This document shows, in pieces, positions 10,793 to 29,485 of a stretch of DNA of 64,000 nucleotides. The notes beneath the pieces are model-generated. The model saw only the letters and a list, made by a program, of their open reading frames with translations, did no database searches and was not told where the DNA came from. Position numbers and translations under genes: made by a program. This stretch comes from Botryococcus braunii (taxonomy: Eukaryota; Chlorophyta; Trebouxiophyceae), in contig KV908385.1 of assembly GCA_002005505.1 (NCBI GenBank), positions 135,001 through 199,000 of the forward strand, in the 5' to 3' direction. How positions within the stretch are numbered: the stretch's first letter is position 1; the number at the start of each line of letters is the position of its first letter.

Positions 10793-13700
10793 ATGACAAA
10801 AAGGGGCAAAGAAAAGGAAAGTAGCAGTGAAACAGCAATGTCTCAACCTGGAGAAGTCAGTGGGGCCACTCCAGGGCAGTCTATGACCGGGACACAATCA
10901 GCCACTGCAGAACCAAAGGTGGAGATTGACAAGGCAGCCTACATCCCCAATACCTCTAATCCAAAGATGACTGTCATGCTTGATGATGGAGGGCGCAATT
11001 TTGAATTTTGGTATGAAAATTTGGAGGCGTGCGCAAACACCAAGGGGGTCAGAGCGGCTTTGGAGAGGCCAATGCCAGGGTCGGTGGAGAACTCAGCCAT
11101 CAAGCAGTGGCTGATCCAGTCAGTTCCAGTCATCTGGCATTCTCAGATCTCATGCCACAAAGCAGCGTTCGACTTCATCGCGTGGGTGAAGAACAGTCAC
11201 ACTGGAGGGAGCAACCAAGACATCAACCTTGAGTGGTACAAGGAAATGGAGCAGGGCATCAAGACAGGGGAGACACTCAAGGTCTACCTCTACAGAATGA
11301 TGGATCTGGCTACAAGTCTCAGAAACAACGCGTTCATCCTCTTGGACCACAATGTTGGGGAGCTGATGGTGAAGGGCCTCCCTCCTGTGCAGAGGCTCGA
11401 GTCCCTGGAGGTTATGGCAACCGACAAGCCGCCATTGGAGCTGATTCAAAGAATCCTGCGCGCCGCAGCCAGCCGTGGGTACAAGGACCCACCTGCAGAG
11501 GGAACACCTCAGGCCATGGCAGCTGCAGCAGTGGCTGGTCCCTCTGGGGGGGTAGCTGGAGCGTCATCAAGCGCTGGAGCTGCACCAGGAGTGGGAGCAG
11601 TACCGGGAGTTGGAGCAGCACTACCAGCAAACGAACAGCCTCCCGCTGGCCCCTCTGCAACTACTTTTGGTGGCAGGGGGCGTGGACCTGGCAGGGCAAG
11701 AAGGCCCAGAGAGGAGCTTACATGCCACTTCTGCAAGGCAAAGGGCCACTTCATGACTGACTGCGGACCGCTCAGGCAGCTGCAGGCTCTGCATCAAAAC
11801 ATGCAAGCGGCAAGCGTTGGGCCTGCAGCTTACTGGGGCCAGGGAGGCCCACAGTCGTCTCCTCAAGCCTGGTGGGACCATGGATCTGGCCGGGGTGGCC
11901 CGCCTTCATCCGCTTCCAGCCCTGGACCTCCTTCAGCATATAACTATCCAACAAGTCAACACACGTTTCCGGGGTGGCATTTACCACCTCCACCCCCTCC
12001 TTCTGGTGAGGCGATGTTTATCTCTCTCAATGTGCTTGCCCCAACTTCGCATGGAGCTAGCAGCACATCTTGGTTAATAGATAGTGGTGCCTCTGTGCAT
12101 ATAGTCAATGATCTCTCATTGCTCCATAATCCAGTTATGCATAGACAGCCTCTTCCTCTGCACTTGGCAACCTCAGACGCCAAGGGAGGAATCATTGCAT
12201 CTGGGTCTGTATGCCTTGTGAATGCAAGGCACGAAGTATTCTGGCTGCACAATGTGCAGTGTGTTCCTTCTGCGCATACCAACCTCATTTCAGTCACTGG
12301 TGCAATTCAGGATGGAGCATCTTTCCTGACTGACACTGCAGGTGGTTACACAGCCATGAAGGGACCTGAAGGGTGGTGTGGAGATATCACCCGCGCACGA
12401 GGTCTGTTTTTTTTGGAGTTTGTTAGTCCTGTCAGAGGGCAGCAAGTTGGCTGCAGACATATTGATCACATGGCTGAGGCATCTCATCTTAGGAAAGGAC
12501 ACGTGTGTAGCGAGAGATCTCTGTGGCATGCTAGGTTAGGTCATCCTGGTGCCAGCAGCATGCAGAGGTTCTCCAAGGAAGATCTGGTTACAGGAATCAA
12601 TATCTCCCTTGCTCCCTGCTCTGAGTGCCCCAAGCACTGTGAATCGTGTATACAAGGGAAACACTCCAGACCTCCTTTCCCTGTATCTTCCAGGCCTGCA
12701 CATCACCCACTCGATAGAGTCCATGTGGATACTGTGGGTCCCATATCACCTCCTGCCATCACAGGTGAACGATATTGGGTCACTGTAGTGGATGAAAGTT
12801 CACACCAAGTTGCCTCCCTGCCTGTGAAGTCAAAGGATTGCATCCCAAAGGCTGTGATAGACCTGCTCCGTTTTTGGCAGACCCAACGAGGCACGGTTGT
12901 GAAGTGTGTGAGGACTGACAGGGGTTCAGAGTTCCTGAACCAGCAATTCAAAGAGTTTTGTGCTCAGCAGGGCACTAAGATGGAGTCCTCAGCGCCCTAC
13001 ACGCCTCAGCAGAATGGGGTGGCGGAGAGGATGAATAGGACCCTGAAGGAGCGAACAAGGACTCTGTTGGTCCATGCTGCAGCAGACCCCTCCCTTTGGA
13101 AGGAGGCGCTTGAGACAGCTACCCTCCTCTACAATGTGGGTCCTACTTCAGGCAGGTCCCTGACCCCCATGGAATTATTCTTTGGTGTCAAACCTGATGT
13201 GTCTGTGCTGCGCACGTTTGGCTGTGTAGCCCATGTGCACATTCCCAGTGGCCAAAGGTCTGTTTTTGGGCCCAAGACCATCCCTGGGATGTTTACTGGT
13301 TATTGTCCCCAGTCTAAAGCGTATCGTGTGTACGTGGGGAATGGAGTGTGGAAGGAGAGTAGGGACGTCAGCTTTATCGAGCACTTGAGGGGGGCTGAGA
13401 GAGTGGGTCTATCAAAGGTCCAGCCTGGGTCTGTCTATGATTCTAGGATATCACCCCCCCTTGGCAGTGAGAATCTGGCAACGCCTCAAGCAATTCCCTC
13501 TGCTGCTCCACCCACGTTCTGGGATGAGGAGGATGACCATGGAGTGGAGACGCTTTCCACTGGGGCTCCTGGGACCTCTGGACTTTGTGCTGGGGATCAG
13601 TCTGGAGACGGGACTACAGCAGCACATGACCAAGGAAACCCCACCAGCCTGGATTCTACTGTTGGGACCCCAGAACCATCTCAGCACTCGTGGTCGGTGC

Positions 13701-16006
13701 TTGAGCATATGCAGAATCTGGCCAGGGGGGGTGTAGAAACTCAATCCCAGGTAGAAAAAATGCAGAAGGTACAAGAGGGGTTGCGAATGCAGGGGAAGTC
13801 ACAAATTCCCCTTCCTCCAGGGACCACCCTTACAAGGGAGCAGCGTTATGTACAGCGCGTGGCTAGGAGAGAGCATTCTGACATCCCATTGCATGCCCCT
13901 GACCCAGGTCAGGCAATTGTGAGTGAGCCAAACATGGTTGGTCTCCCTGATATGCAGGGGCAGGTTGAGACAGTCGAGGCTATGTTCGGTGCAGATGTAA
14001 GAGATGAGAGCAGTGGGTTAGACATGCCAGCAGTAGGGGAAGCTGGTGCCCAATCCCAGTCACTGGCTAGTCATGCTTATGGTGTGCAGGCTGACATTGT
14101 AGGCGCAGCTCAGGCAAGTCTGGGTAGTGTGCCCAAGTGTGAGTCCAGGAGAGAGAGAGAGCTGCTGCTCCCCTCTGCATTGCGGAAGGTGCGAGAATGT
14201 AAGGGTGCTGCACATGAGTCCAGTAGTCAAGGAGAGAGAGAGAGACTTGAGAAGGAATCAGATAATCCCGGCAGTACTGCCCAGTCCCAGCATAAGGTAC
14301 ATAATGTACCTTATTCTGGCAACCAGGGAGAGAGAGAGAGAGAAGGGAACAGCATCAGTAAGGCTGACAGCCCTGCTGCACCACAGCATAAGGTACAGAG
14401 TGTACCTTCTGTCAGGTTGGGAAAAGTTCACGTGCCCTCAAACTTGAGGGAAGCCCAGCGCTCACCTCAGTGGGAGTTTTGGCAGCAGGCAATGCAAGAG
14501 GAGATGGAGTCTTTAGACACCCATGAGGTTATGCAGTATGTGGAAAGACCCCATGGGCAGAAAGTTATCCCTGTTCATTGGATTTTTTCTACAAAAAACG
14601 ATGCACATGGGAATGTCACTCGGTTTAAAGCAAGATTGGTTGCCCAGGGTTGCAGACAGATTCCTGGTATAGATGTTGGTGAGGTTTTTGCACCTACCAG
14701 CAGCTATGGTGCTAGGAGAGCTGTGCTGGCAGTGGCTGCCACACAAAATCTTGAGATCCACCAAGTGGATATCAAGACAGCTTTTCTCAATGGGGAGTTG
14801 GAGGAAGAGGTCTATGTGACCCAACCACCAGGATTTGAGAATGGCAACACGAGAGTTGTGTGCAAGCTCAGGAAGGCACTCTACGGTCTTAAGCAAGCCC
14901 CACGGGCTTGGCACAAGACCTTGAGCGACAAGTTGAGCGTGATGGGGTATAGTGTGTGCAAGAGCGACGCTGGGGTATACATCAGGAGGGCCCCTGATGG
15001 TAATCTGTCGTTTATTCTTGTTTATGTCGATGATCTTCTCATAGTTGCCAGAGTGGTTGCAGAGATTGAGTGGGGGAAAGAGTTATTGAAGAAGGACTTC
15101 ACCATCCATGATTTGGGAGAGGTGAATGATTTCCTGGGGTGTCAGGTCCTACGCAATAGAGTTCAGGGTACTATTTCCATGAGTTGCACTCCCAAGATTG
15201 ATGCTCTTGTGGAGAAGTTTGGCGTTGCTGATGATGGACGTGGGGTTGATACCCCCATGTCCAAGGACTTCGTGGCTAGCAGCAGACCCGAGTCCTCAGA
15301 TGGTATGTCACATGGGGCTGGTACCCCTCTGCCACCTGGTCATCGATACTGCGAGTTAATTGGATCGTTACTGTACATAGCCAATACGACCCGGCCTGAC
15401 ATTTCTCAGGCTGTTGGAGTGTTGTCAAGGTATAGAATGACACCCACTACCTCACACTGGAATGAGGCCATTCGAGTGCTGAAGTACTTGAGAGATACCA
15501 GAGAGTTAGCTCTTACTCTGGGTGGAAAGGGCCCTGAGCTAGAAGGCTATGTTGATGCCGACTATGCTGGGGACCTGGACCACAGGTATTCCACCACTGG
15601 CTATGTTCTATCAGTCTATGGTAGTGCCGTGGTTTGGGGAAGCAAGAAGCAGAGCTCAGTTGCTACCTCAACTGTGCAAGCTGAGTTTATGGCAGCTGGC
15701 CATATTGTGAAGGAAGCCAACTGGCTAAGGGGCTTCTTGGAAGAGATAGGGGCTGCACCTTGGAGGGTCAAAATTTTCTGTGACAACCAAGGATGCATTT
15801 CTAATTTACGGAACCCCCTGTATTCCAAATTCACAAAGCACGTTGCAGTAAGCTTCCACTACGCTAGGGAAGCTATGGCACTTGGGCAGGTAGATATCCT
15901 CTATGTGGAATCTGCACGCAATGTGGCTGACATTATGACCAAGCCACTTGCCAAGCCCGTGTTTGTTGGTCATCGTGATTCACTAGGTTTGAGAAGATAC
16001 ACTTAA
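10793..16006 (+). CDS. copia gag-pol polyprotein
   Basis: One open frame of 1,737 codons encodes the whole polyprotein in the copia order. The gag region spans about residues 1-300, with a CCHC knuckle (CHFCKAKGHFMTDC) near 309-323. An aspartic protease site WLIDSGAS lies near 425. A GAG-pre-integrase block (WHARLGHPG) follows, then the integrase core with D (VHVDTVGP), D (VRTDRGSEF) and E (QNGVAERMNRTL) near 640-750. Reverse transcriptase includes FKARLVAQG, VDIKTAFLNG and the catalytic YVDDLL near 1411. RNase H has GYVDADYAGD near 1585 and the typical KKQSSVATSTVQAEF block. The frame ends near NVADIMTKPL. Integrase before reverse transcriptase defines copia. The linker after integrase is poorly conserved and rich in Gln and Ser. 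No stop or frameshift is seen, so the element could be active. Confidence 0.97.
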   Translation: MTKRGKEKESSSETAMSQPGEVSGATPGQSMTGTQSATAEPKVEIDKAAYIPNTSNPKMTVMLDDGGRNFEFWYENLEACANTKGVRAALERPMPGSVENSAIKQWLIQSVPVIWHSQISCHKAAFDFIAWVKNSHTGGSNQDINLEWYKEMEQGIKTGETLKVYLYRMMDLATSLRNNAFILLDHNVGELMVKGLPPVQRLESLEVMATDKPPLELIQRILRAAASRGYKDPPAEGTPQAMAAAAVAGPSGGVAGASSSAGAAPGVGAVPGVGAALPANEQPPAGPSATTFGGRGRGPGRARRPREELTCHFCKAKGHFMTDCGPLRQLQALHQNMQAASVGPAAYWGQGGPQSSPQAWWDHGSGRGGPPSSASSPGPPSAYNYPTSQHTFPGWHLPPPPPPSGEAMFISLNVLAPTSHGASSTSWLIDSGASVHIVNDLSLLHNPVMHRQPLPLHLATSDAKGGIIASGSVCLVNARHEVFWLHNVQCVPSAHTNLISVTGAIQDGASFLTDTAGGYTAMKGPEGWCGDITRARGLFFLEFVSPVRGQQVGCRHIDHMAEASHLRKGHVCSERSLWHARLGHPGASSMQRFSKEDLVTGINISLAPCSECPKHCESCIQGKHSRPPFPVSSRPAHHPLDRVHVDTVGPISPPAITGERYWVTVVDESSHQVASLPVKSKDCIPKAVIDLLRFWQTQRGTVVKCVRTDRGSEFLNQQFKEFCAQQGTKMESSAPYTPQQNGVAERMNRTLKERTRTLLVHAAADPSLWKEALETATLLYNVGPTSGRSLTPMELFFGVKPDVSVLRTFGCVAHVHIPSGQRSVFGPKTIPGMFTGYCPQSKAYRVYVGNGVWKESRDVSFIEHLRGAERVGLSKVQPGSVYDSRISPPLGSENLATPQAIPSAAPPTFWDEEDDHGVETLSTGAPGTSGLCAGDQSGDGTTAAHDQGNPTSLDSTVGTPEPSQHSWSVLEHMQNLARGGVETQSQVEKMQKVQEGLRMQGKSQIPLPPGTTLTREQRYVQRVARREHSDIPLHAPDPGQAIVSEPNMVGLPDMQGQVETVEAMFGADVRDESSGLDMPAVGEAGAQSQSLASHAYGVQADIVGAAQASLGSVPKCESRRERELLLPSALRKVRECKGAAHESSSQGERERLEKESDNPGSTAQSQHKVHNVPYSGNQGEREREGNSISKADSPAAPQHKVQSVPSVRLGKVHVPSNLREAQRSPQWEFWQQAMQEEMESLDTHEVMQYVERPHGQKVIPVHWIFSTKNDAHGNVTRFKARLVAQGCRQIPGIDVGEVFAPTSSYGARRAVLAVAATQNLEIHQVDIKTAFLNGELEEEVYVTQPPGFENGNTRVVCKLRKALYGLKQAPRAWHKTLSDKLSVMGYSVCKSDAGVYIRRAPDGNLSFILVYVDDLLIVARVVAEIEWGKELLKKDFTIHDLGEVNDFLGCQVLRNRVQGTISMSCTPKIDALVEKFGVADDGRGVDTPMSKDFVASSRPESSDGMSHGAGTPLPPGHRYCELIGSLLYIANTTRPDISQAVGVLSRYRMTPTTSHWNEAIRVLKYLRDTRELALTLGGKGPELEGYVDADYAGDLDHRYSTTGYVLSVYGSAVVWGSKKQSSVATSTVQAEFMAAGHIVKEANWLRGFLEEIGAAPWRVKIFCDNQGCISNLRNPLYSKFTKHVAVSFHYAREAMALGQVDILYVESARNVADIMTKPLAKPVFVGHRDSLGLRRYT

Positions 16007-16014
16007 AGCATGCA

Positions 16015-16026
16015 GGCAAGGGGAAG
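16015..16026 (+). promoter_or_regulatory. copia polypurine tract
   Basis: GGCAAGGGGAAG immediately precedes the 3' LTR; this is the expected plus-strand primer. Confidence 0.8.
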
Positions 16027-16595
16027 TGTTGAGTTCTGAACATTATTATTGAATGCCTTGTGCTTTAAGTGATCTTCATGTGTGCACTATTAGGATATGG
16101 GTCCATTGAGAACATAAGGTACAATCCTATCTAGATCACACGTTTGTCGGATGAACTCTTAAGGCTGCCCCACCGGAGTGAATACCAACTGGTTGTGAAA
16201 GATGCTGGGCATCACCAGATGCTAGTCTTGTCCGACAGTTGTGTGTGGCGTCTATTGACGACCTGTCTGCTTTGTACAGGTACGGTGCGGCAGTGTGTGT
16301 TGTATCATTGTTGCTATTGTGAGAGTGAACAAGCTTAGTGTACCCTGTAGTCACTCAAACAGATAAGGGACAGTGACTTCAGGGAGTATAGGCATGTACT
16401 TGAACGTAGCCGTCTAGAGCCTTATCTAGTGATTGCTTGATCGGTGCTTGTGTACAAGATAATGATGTAACGGAACTGGTTGTGAAAGATGCTGGGCATC
16501 ACCAGATGCTAGTCTTGTCCGACAGTTGTGTGTGGCGTCTATTGACGACCTGTCTGCTTTGTACAGGGAAAGCCGATTGCCCATAACCTTTCACA
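16027..16595 (+). repeat. copia 3' long terminal repeat (569 bp)
   Basis: Same start and end as the 5' copy. Followed by the GCATT target duplication at 16596-16600. Confidence 0.95.
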
Positions 16596-16838
16596 GCATT
16601 CCCCCCGGTACACGCACGCACGCACGTGCGCGTGCGCGCGCACACACACACACGCACACACAACCTCCCCATCCATAAATCCCACACTGCAGCTGCATAT
16701 TAAATTGAGAACCCAGGGAAATGAGGCTCTTAAGTTCCATGAAGGAGATGGGCTGGCCGTTGCCGGCTATCCGAGATCTCAGATCATCCCGAAACCCGCG
16801 GCCCACAGGCCAAGATTCTCTCGTCGTACATCCGAAAC

Positions 16839-16900
16839 TGTACTGCATCTGTACTTCTCAACTGGAAATTGTACTGCATCTGTACTTCTCAACTGGAAAT
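16839..16900. repeat. 31-bp tandem repeat, two copies
   Basis: The unit beginning TGTACTGCATCTGTACTTCT occurs at 16839 and 16870, with a partial third copy. It is inside the non-autonomous hAT. Confidence 0.85.
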
Positions 16901-17088
16901 TGTACTGCAAATGTACTGCGCCGCGTTGAAATGACGTGAAACACGTCGTTTGACACGCTGAATTGACTCTTACATGTCTTGCCTTTCGCCCCTTCGCCCA
17001 CCCCCCCGGATGCGAAACTTCCTTCGCCCAGTTTCGCCTCCATGTAGGCGAAAGACTTTTGTCTTTCGCCGCGAACCCTGCCTACAAG

Positions 17089-17600
17089 CTAGCTCTCGAC
17101 GCTGACTCCGCGCTCTCTTCTCTGCTGCCTTCTTCCAAAAGCCTGGTCGACCTGCGCATTGGGCTTGTAACTTCTTGTGGGAATCCGTGACAGCCCGGTG
17201 ATTCCGTTCGCTTCCACCTTCCTGGATCGCAGAAGGCGCCCTTGCGAGACGTACACAACTTGTTCAGTGCTGAGGGAACGGTAGGGGGGTAGAAGCTGGT
17301 AGCATAGGTGAAAGTGGGTTTTCGGGGTCGAAATTGGAACTTCTACGAATGTCCAGGAAATGGGCGGAAACCGGCTTTGATCTGGACGAAATGACCGCGT
17401 CCCACTACTGCGATCAGGACCTGATCATCAGGTCCCTCCCGAATCTACAAACCTTCTCTGGTCTACGGCCTTGTTGCATAACCTACACTCTTGGATTACT
17501 TAACGGAGCCGTGCAGCACGCGTGGCTCCTTTTGCGTTGTCATCAGTCTCCTTATTGCGAAAGTGAACTTCCACCCGCATGCTGATTTAATTAAAGTGCT
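17089..17600 (+). promoter_or_regulatory. Presumed promoter of the phytocyanin-Nod19 gene
   Basis: About 510 bp lie between the hAT target duplication and the start codon at 17601. No coding signal is found here. The hAT/copia insertion therefore sits at the edge of the promoter. Confidence 0.4.
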
Positions 17601-24474
<6,874 letters not shown>

Positions 24475-24661
24475 GCATTGCTCTGCTCCCTGTCCAGCAA
24501 CTACATTCGATGTCTTCTTTTGTGGATCTTAAGGTCCATAGCCAGTTTCAATATGCAACTTAATATTCAGAATGTTTGGGGATTGCTTGTCCACTCAGGC
24601 TCTGCATGCACACTGGATCTCTTCCTCCCTTCCCTGCTCTCTGGTAAGCAAGCACACGAGA

Positions 24662-24670
24662 GCGCGCGCG

Positions 24671-24711
<41 letters not shown>

Positions 24712-24740
24712 GCGCGCGTGCGCACACGCACACGCACACA
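24662..24740. repeat. (CG)n/(AC)n compound microsatellite
   Basis: GC repeats flank a central AC run, with mirror-like symmetry. Confidence 0.9.
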
Positions 24741-26952
24741 TGTGCGCGCCTGAGCGCAGGGGCCGCAGATTTGTGGTGGCATATGTTCGGCAAGCGTCAA
24801 TGCTATGCTGCAGAACTGTACCAAACGTGGTTTCGTGGGGAAAAGAGAGCCCGGTTTTTTTTGGGGGGGCGGGGGGGGTTCAAGCAACTCCATGGGCCAG
24901 AGTGCATGGAGCAGGTCCCTGCAAGCGCCCTTGTGGCCCAGTCCAGGTTACCTTGCAGATACGGGGTAGTCTAAAATGCATCAGGCTGGGTCGCTAAGCG
25001 ATTTGTTGTGGTGGGATGTGATCTACTCATTTTTCTATGTGGACTCGCTTGTTCTTCCGAGTGAGGTCACCCACCATTCTGTGCCGAGTGGCCCAGTCTT
25101 TTGGGGTTGTTCCATTCTTCAATGTGATTCACCCAGCTTCCAAGTGATGCTCCTGTCATTCTACTTGATGCTGAGGCTGCTCCGATTGACCTGAAAGAAT
25201 CCCCTGTGCACATCTTTCAACCAGCCATTGACATGCCCGGGGGGTGGGGGGAATGCAGTGACGACATTTGGGCCCCCGCAGACCCGCTCCACAGGGACCT
25301 TTTTTGGCTACACTGTACCTTTGGAAAGCCGTACTGGCGAGTCCAGCTAGTGCTTGAACCAAGACCTCGCCACCTGGTTCCAATGTGTTAAACCACCCAA
25401 CAGCTGCCAGCAATCTTTCGAGACCGCAGTGCTGGGGAAGACACTGCAGAAAGTCTTCTAGGAACTTCATGTGAGGCTCGCTTGTTTGGGTGCCTTGAAA
25501 ATATCATGCATTTATGCTTTTGCTACTAGTATCCGTGCAGCACTACTGCTGGCAGGCATGCTGCTTGGTGACAGTTGTGAGTGGTGAAGAGCATTTTCCA
25601 TTTGACTGTCATGCGGCTGATGCTATTGTTTTTGTTATAAGCAGAATATGCCGTATCCATACACCAAGCTATTTTGTTGTGAAGGGCTGAACGTGGGGCC
25701 AGCAGCATCGCTCAAGAAACTTAGCGCGGTGTTCTACCTTGACTAAGTCCCTTGCAGTACCAGTGGTACAGAGATCGCTAACATCCGCTTTGAGTGGCGA
25801 GTCCCCATTGAGGACCCAATTCGTTATAGATGAGAGAGGATGTCTCGCGGCCTATATTATTCTAATTATGCAAGCTGGGCAAGCCTGTCTTCTGTCGCAC
25901 GACATTTGTGGCGACACCGATGGCCGATGCTGCTTTGGCATGCCTTTGCTGTAATACAGATGAAAGATATGGGGGACGGCATGTCTGAGGCCCCAGTGGA
26001 CTGGGGCGATTCGTTGCCATTGCAGTGATACGTGCGGTTTGGGGCTAGCACTGGGAGATAAGAAGGGGCTACTGCCTTCTTGTCCTGGTGACCAATTGTG
26101 CCGGGCCAATTGTTTGGGTGCCTGCCTCAATTGGCAAACACATTTAATTTTGGAGAGGCTATCAGATAGGGCGAGCCTCCCTCTGTCGTTTTGTGGGATT
26201 GCGTGTGTGATGTATGGCTTCTGTGGGATGTGTTTACCGGACCCAATCTGCCGGTCCTCTTAAGAGACCGAGGATACTATAGTATAGGGTTTTCTGATGG
26301 GCAGATCATTTTGGTGACGTAAGGACTCCTGATTCCATTTGGTTTTTGGTAGCTAGTCCTCTGTCTCAGCCACTTTTTGATAGGAGCTGTACATGTAATA
26401 TTCAGGACCAGAGCTTTCTTGTGTACTCTGGCAGAGCCTTAACGACGCAGTTCTGGTAAATTTCTTAAATTCGTCATGTGAGTGCGGACGGGGCAGTGGA
26501 GGATGCCAGAAAGCAATTGCAAGTTCTACATCCATGACCAGCTTTTCGGCTGAAGGGGACATCCAATGGATCAAAACGAAGGACCAAAGGATGACGTGAA
26601 CATGCACGGGGTGCTCTCTTTTGCAATTCCAAGCCACCCCAAAAGGCCTCAGGCAGATAGGAGAAGCAGACAATAGCCCATTAAATTTTAATGGGCTACT
26701 TAATGGGCTTTAAAGTCATCTAGTCACGAACCAACGCCTGGATTAATTTGCCTATCGACATGGAGATGAACCAACTTTTCTGTCTACTTGGTGCCGGGCA
26801 CACATGTCCGGTCGACAGCCATAGATGAGTTCTTATCAGCTTCACATTATCACTTCTTGGAGCACCTGGGGGAAGAAGCAGCTTAACTCCCTAGGATATA
26901 TCTATGTAGCTATCAAACGGAACATATTATGGGGTACCAATATATTGTTACC

Positions 26953-26956
<4 letters not shown>

Positions 26957-27019
<63 letters not shown>
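26957..27019. repeat. (AT)n microsatellite
   Basis: About 63 bp of pure AT, the only long AT array in the window. Confidence 0.95.
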
Positions 27020-27021
<2 letters not shown>

Positions 27022-27856
27022 ATACCCTGTACATCTGGAAAATACTACTTTGAAATTTCTGAGCACTGGGAGGTTGGATCTAGCTATCACCCGAGCTTCG
27101 CAGCTATACCCCTTAATCCTGTTGTGTACCTACGTAGGTACACCAATAGGTACCTACCTAGTATACTAACTTGGTGCAAACTGATATGTAAACCGTCATC
27201 AGGTATCACACACTTCTGTTGGGTGACATGTCTAGAGAAGGACGAAACAATATACAGGTATACCAAGCAATTGCTCCAGGCAGTTGAACCCAGCTGGTAG
27301 GCATTGTTCTTTGACAAGCAAATGTCTTGAGGTAATAAGGGGTTCCCGTAAAGCCAAAAACTTGGCAAAGGACCCGGGAGGGGAGGTCAGGAACAGCCCT
27401 GATGAAAAACTCATGATTATAGAGGATACTACGGTAGACGGGGGTTGGGAAGCAGGGAAGAATGTTAAAAGCAGGGAGTAGTATGAACTAATGAGAAGCC
27501 AACAGAATTTGCCGTTGCGCTAAGGCCTGCGATCAAGGCTGTAAAAAGTAAGGCCAGAAAGGCAGGCTGATCAGTACCTCGAAGCTGTTTTCAAAGGCCT
27601 AGGCTCATTACTTATGCGGGCCTTTGCAGAAGAAGGGGCCCATTCTTCCTGTCACCAATCTGTGTTGTGCACTATGCTCGACACGGCTCCGCTCTGTGGT
27701 TCATGAGGTGCTGTGATCCGTTGGCAGCTAGGAGGCCACAAAAGCTTTCCACGGATTGCCTCTAACCTTTTCAGATCGCCAGGACTTCTGAGATCACCAG
27801 ACCTAAGGAGAGGGCTGAAATAATCCGGCCTTCCCAGAAGCGCTGGCAATGTCAGT

Positions 27857-27960
27857 TGGGGGAGGGGGGGGAGAGAGGGAGGGAGGGAGGGAGGGAGGGA
27901 GGGGGGGGAAGAGGGAGAGGGAGGGAGGGAGGGGGAGGGGGGAAGGAGGGAGGGAGGGAG
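27857..27960. repeat. (GGGA)n tract
   Basis: Tetranucleotide GGGA repeats interrupted by G runs. Confidence 0.9.
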
Positions 27961-28740
27961 TGTTGTGTAGAGATGATGTTTGTATTTGAAGAAGTCCGTT
28001 TACCTGTTTCAACACCAGCAAGTAACTCACTCGCTCGTACACTATCGGTTACGCAACCGATCTGCCGCTGCTCTTTGTGTGTAAACGCTTACACACAGTA
28101 CAGCCTCACTGCTTATCGTATAAGCAGAAAATGTAAACTCTCTCGAAGTCTTCGCGGTTCATGCATGCAACTCACTCGTACATAGCACAGGCTCAATGAG
28201 CATCAGAGTTTCTCTCAAGACAAGTCCACAAATGACACGCCCTTTGGACTCCAGGCAACTTATCGAAAGTCCCAACTGTCTGAAGAGACGTCAGTCGATC
28301 TGCCCCTTCTAGCTTGTTTGCACGTTACGCCCAGTGACCGTTCACATCGGAGAAGTGCACTTTATCGCAACACCCTATGTGTGTGATGTACACTTTTCCA
28401 ACCTCATGAGGTGCAGACTTAAGCTGCATTTCACCCTCATGTCCTAACCGCGTACACTCTCGTTGGAATCTCTATCCTCGTTCGCTGAACTTCATGGACT
28501 GAGATCTGTATTTGCTTGATGGTCCATGCCTTCCTTCAACTCCTTGTGTTGCACTTTATGTTGCTCACAGTACACAACAGCACCCTTGCTGTCGTGCTGC
28601 TGGCGTTTTCTTATGTTATCCCATCGTTTGTTCATCAGTCAAGTGACGTGCCTAAAAACCAAGGTGTGTCCCTGAGCAAGCATATGTACACACGTACTCT
28701 GTACATCCGGACACGTACCTTTCGCTTACTCCAGACACAA

Positions 28741-29044
<304 letters not shown>

Positions 29045-29485
29045 AAACAGTCTTGTCGTTCTTGTGCCTTCACAACCTCAATTTCAATCAGGATTAGCCC
29101 GCCCCCCTCCTCCCGTCTCTTCCCCCTCTTCTTTTCTCAAACCCGGCCCCCCTGCCCCCCCCCCCCAACGCCCTTTTTGTCCCCACTCTTCCGGCCCCCC
29201 CCTCCCTTCCTTTCCATGTGTCGCTCGCATCGAGTTTTTCACTATCACCTTTTCTCTCTGGCCCCTGGATTCCGCGTACCCGCATGCAGGATTTATGATG
29301 TGCGGTTAGGATAGGCTTCACTCTTTATTCTACTAAGAATTAGCGCGGGTTGCAACCAAAGGACTGTCTCGGTACAATATGGCCCTTCCCCACGGTGCAC
29401 AAGGACACTGCTTAACCAAATCACATGCAATGGTAGTCTCGAGCAGGAGCTGGAAGAAAATCTTCTAGCTACTTGCTAATCGTAA

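Larger units (their letters stand above)
9834..16595 (+). mobile_element. Intact Ty1/copia LTR retrotransposon
   Basis: A complete element of 6,762 bp with two 569-bp LTRs, a primer-binding site, one uninterrupted gag-pol frame and a purine tract. The 5-bp duplication GCATT flanks it (9829-9833 and 16596-16600). It has inserted into a non-autonomous hAT element. The open frame and seemingly identical LTRs indicate a recent insertion. Confidence 0.97.
9510..17080. mobile_element. Non-autonomous hAT element interrupted by a copia retrotransposon
   Basis: The left end CAGGGTTCGCGGCGAAA (9510-9526) is matched by its exact reverse complement at the right end (17064-17080), a 17-bp terminal inverted repeat. 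An 8-bp target duplication CCTACAAG flanks it (9502-9509 and 17081-17088). GGCGAAA/TTTCGCC motifs repeat in both subterminal zones. Removing the copia element at 9834-16595 and one 5-bp duplication leaves about 804 bp with no transposase, so this is a non-autonomous hAT. It sits about 510 bp upstream of the phytocyanin-Nod19 start codon. A 31-bp tandem repeat lies inside it at 16839-16900. Confidence 0.9.

Noticed and set aside
25330..25440. Sequence on the minus strand resembling part of a tRNA (GGTTCAAGCAC near 25360).
   Set aside because: No acceptor stem or D-arm could be folded around it by eye.
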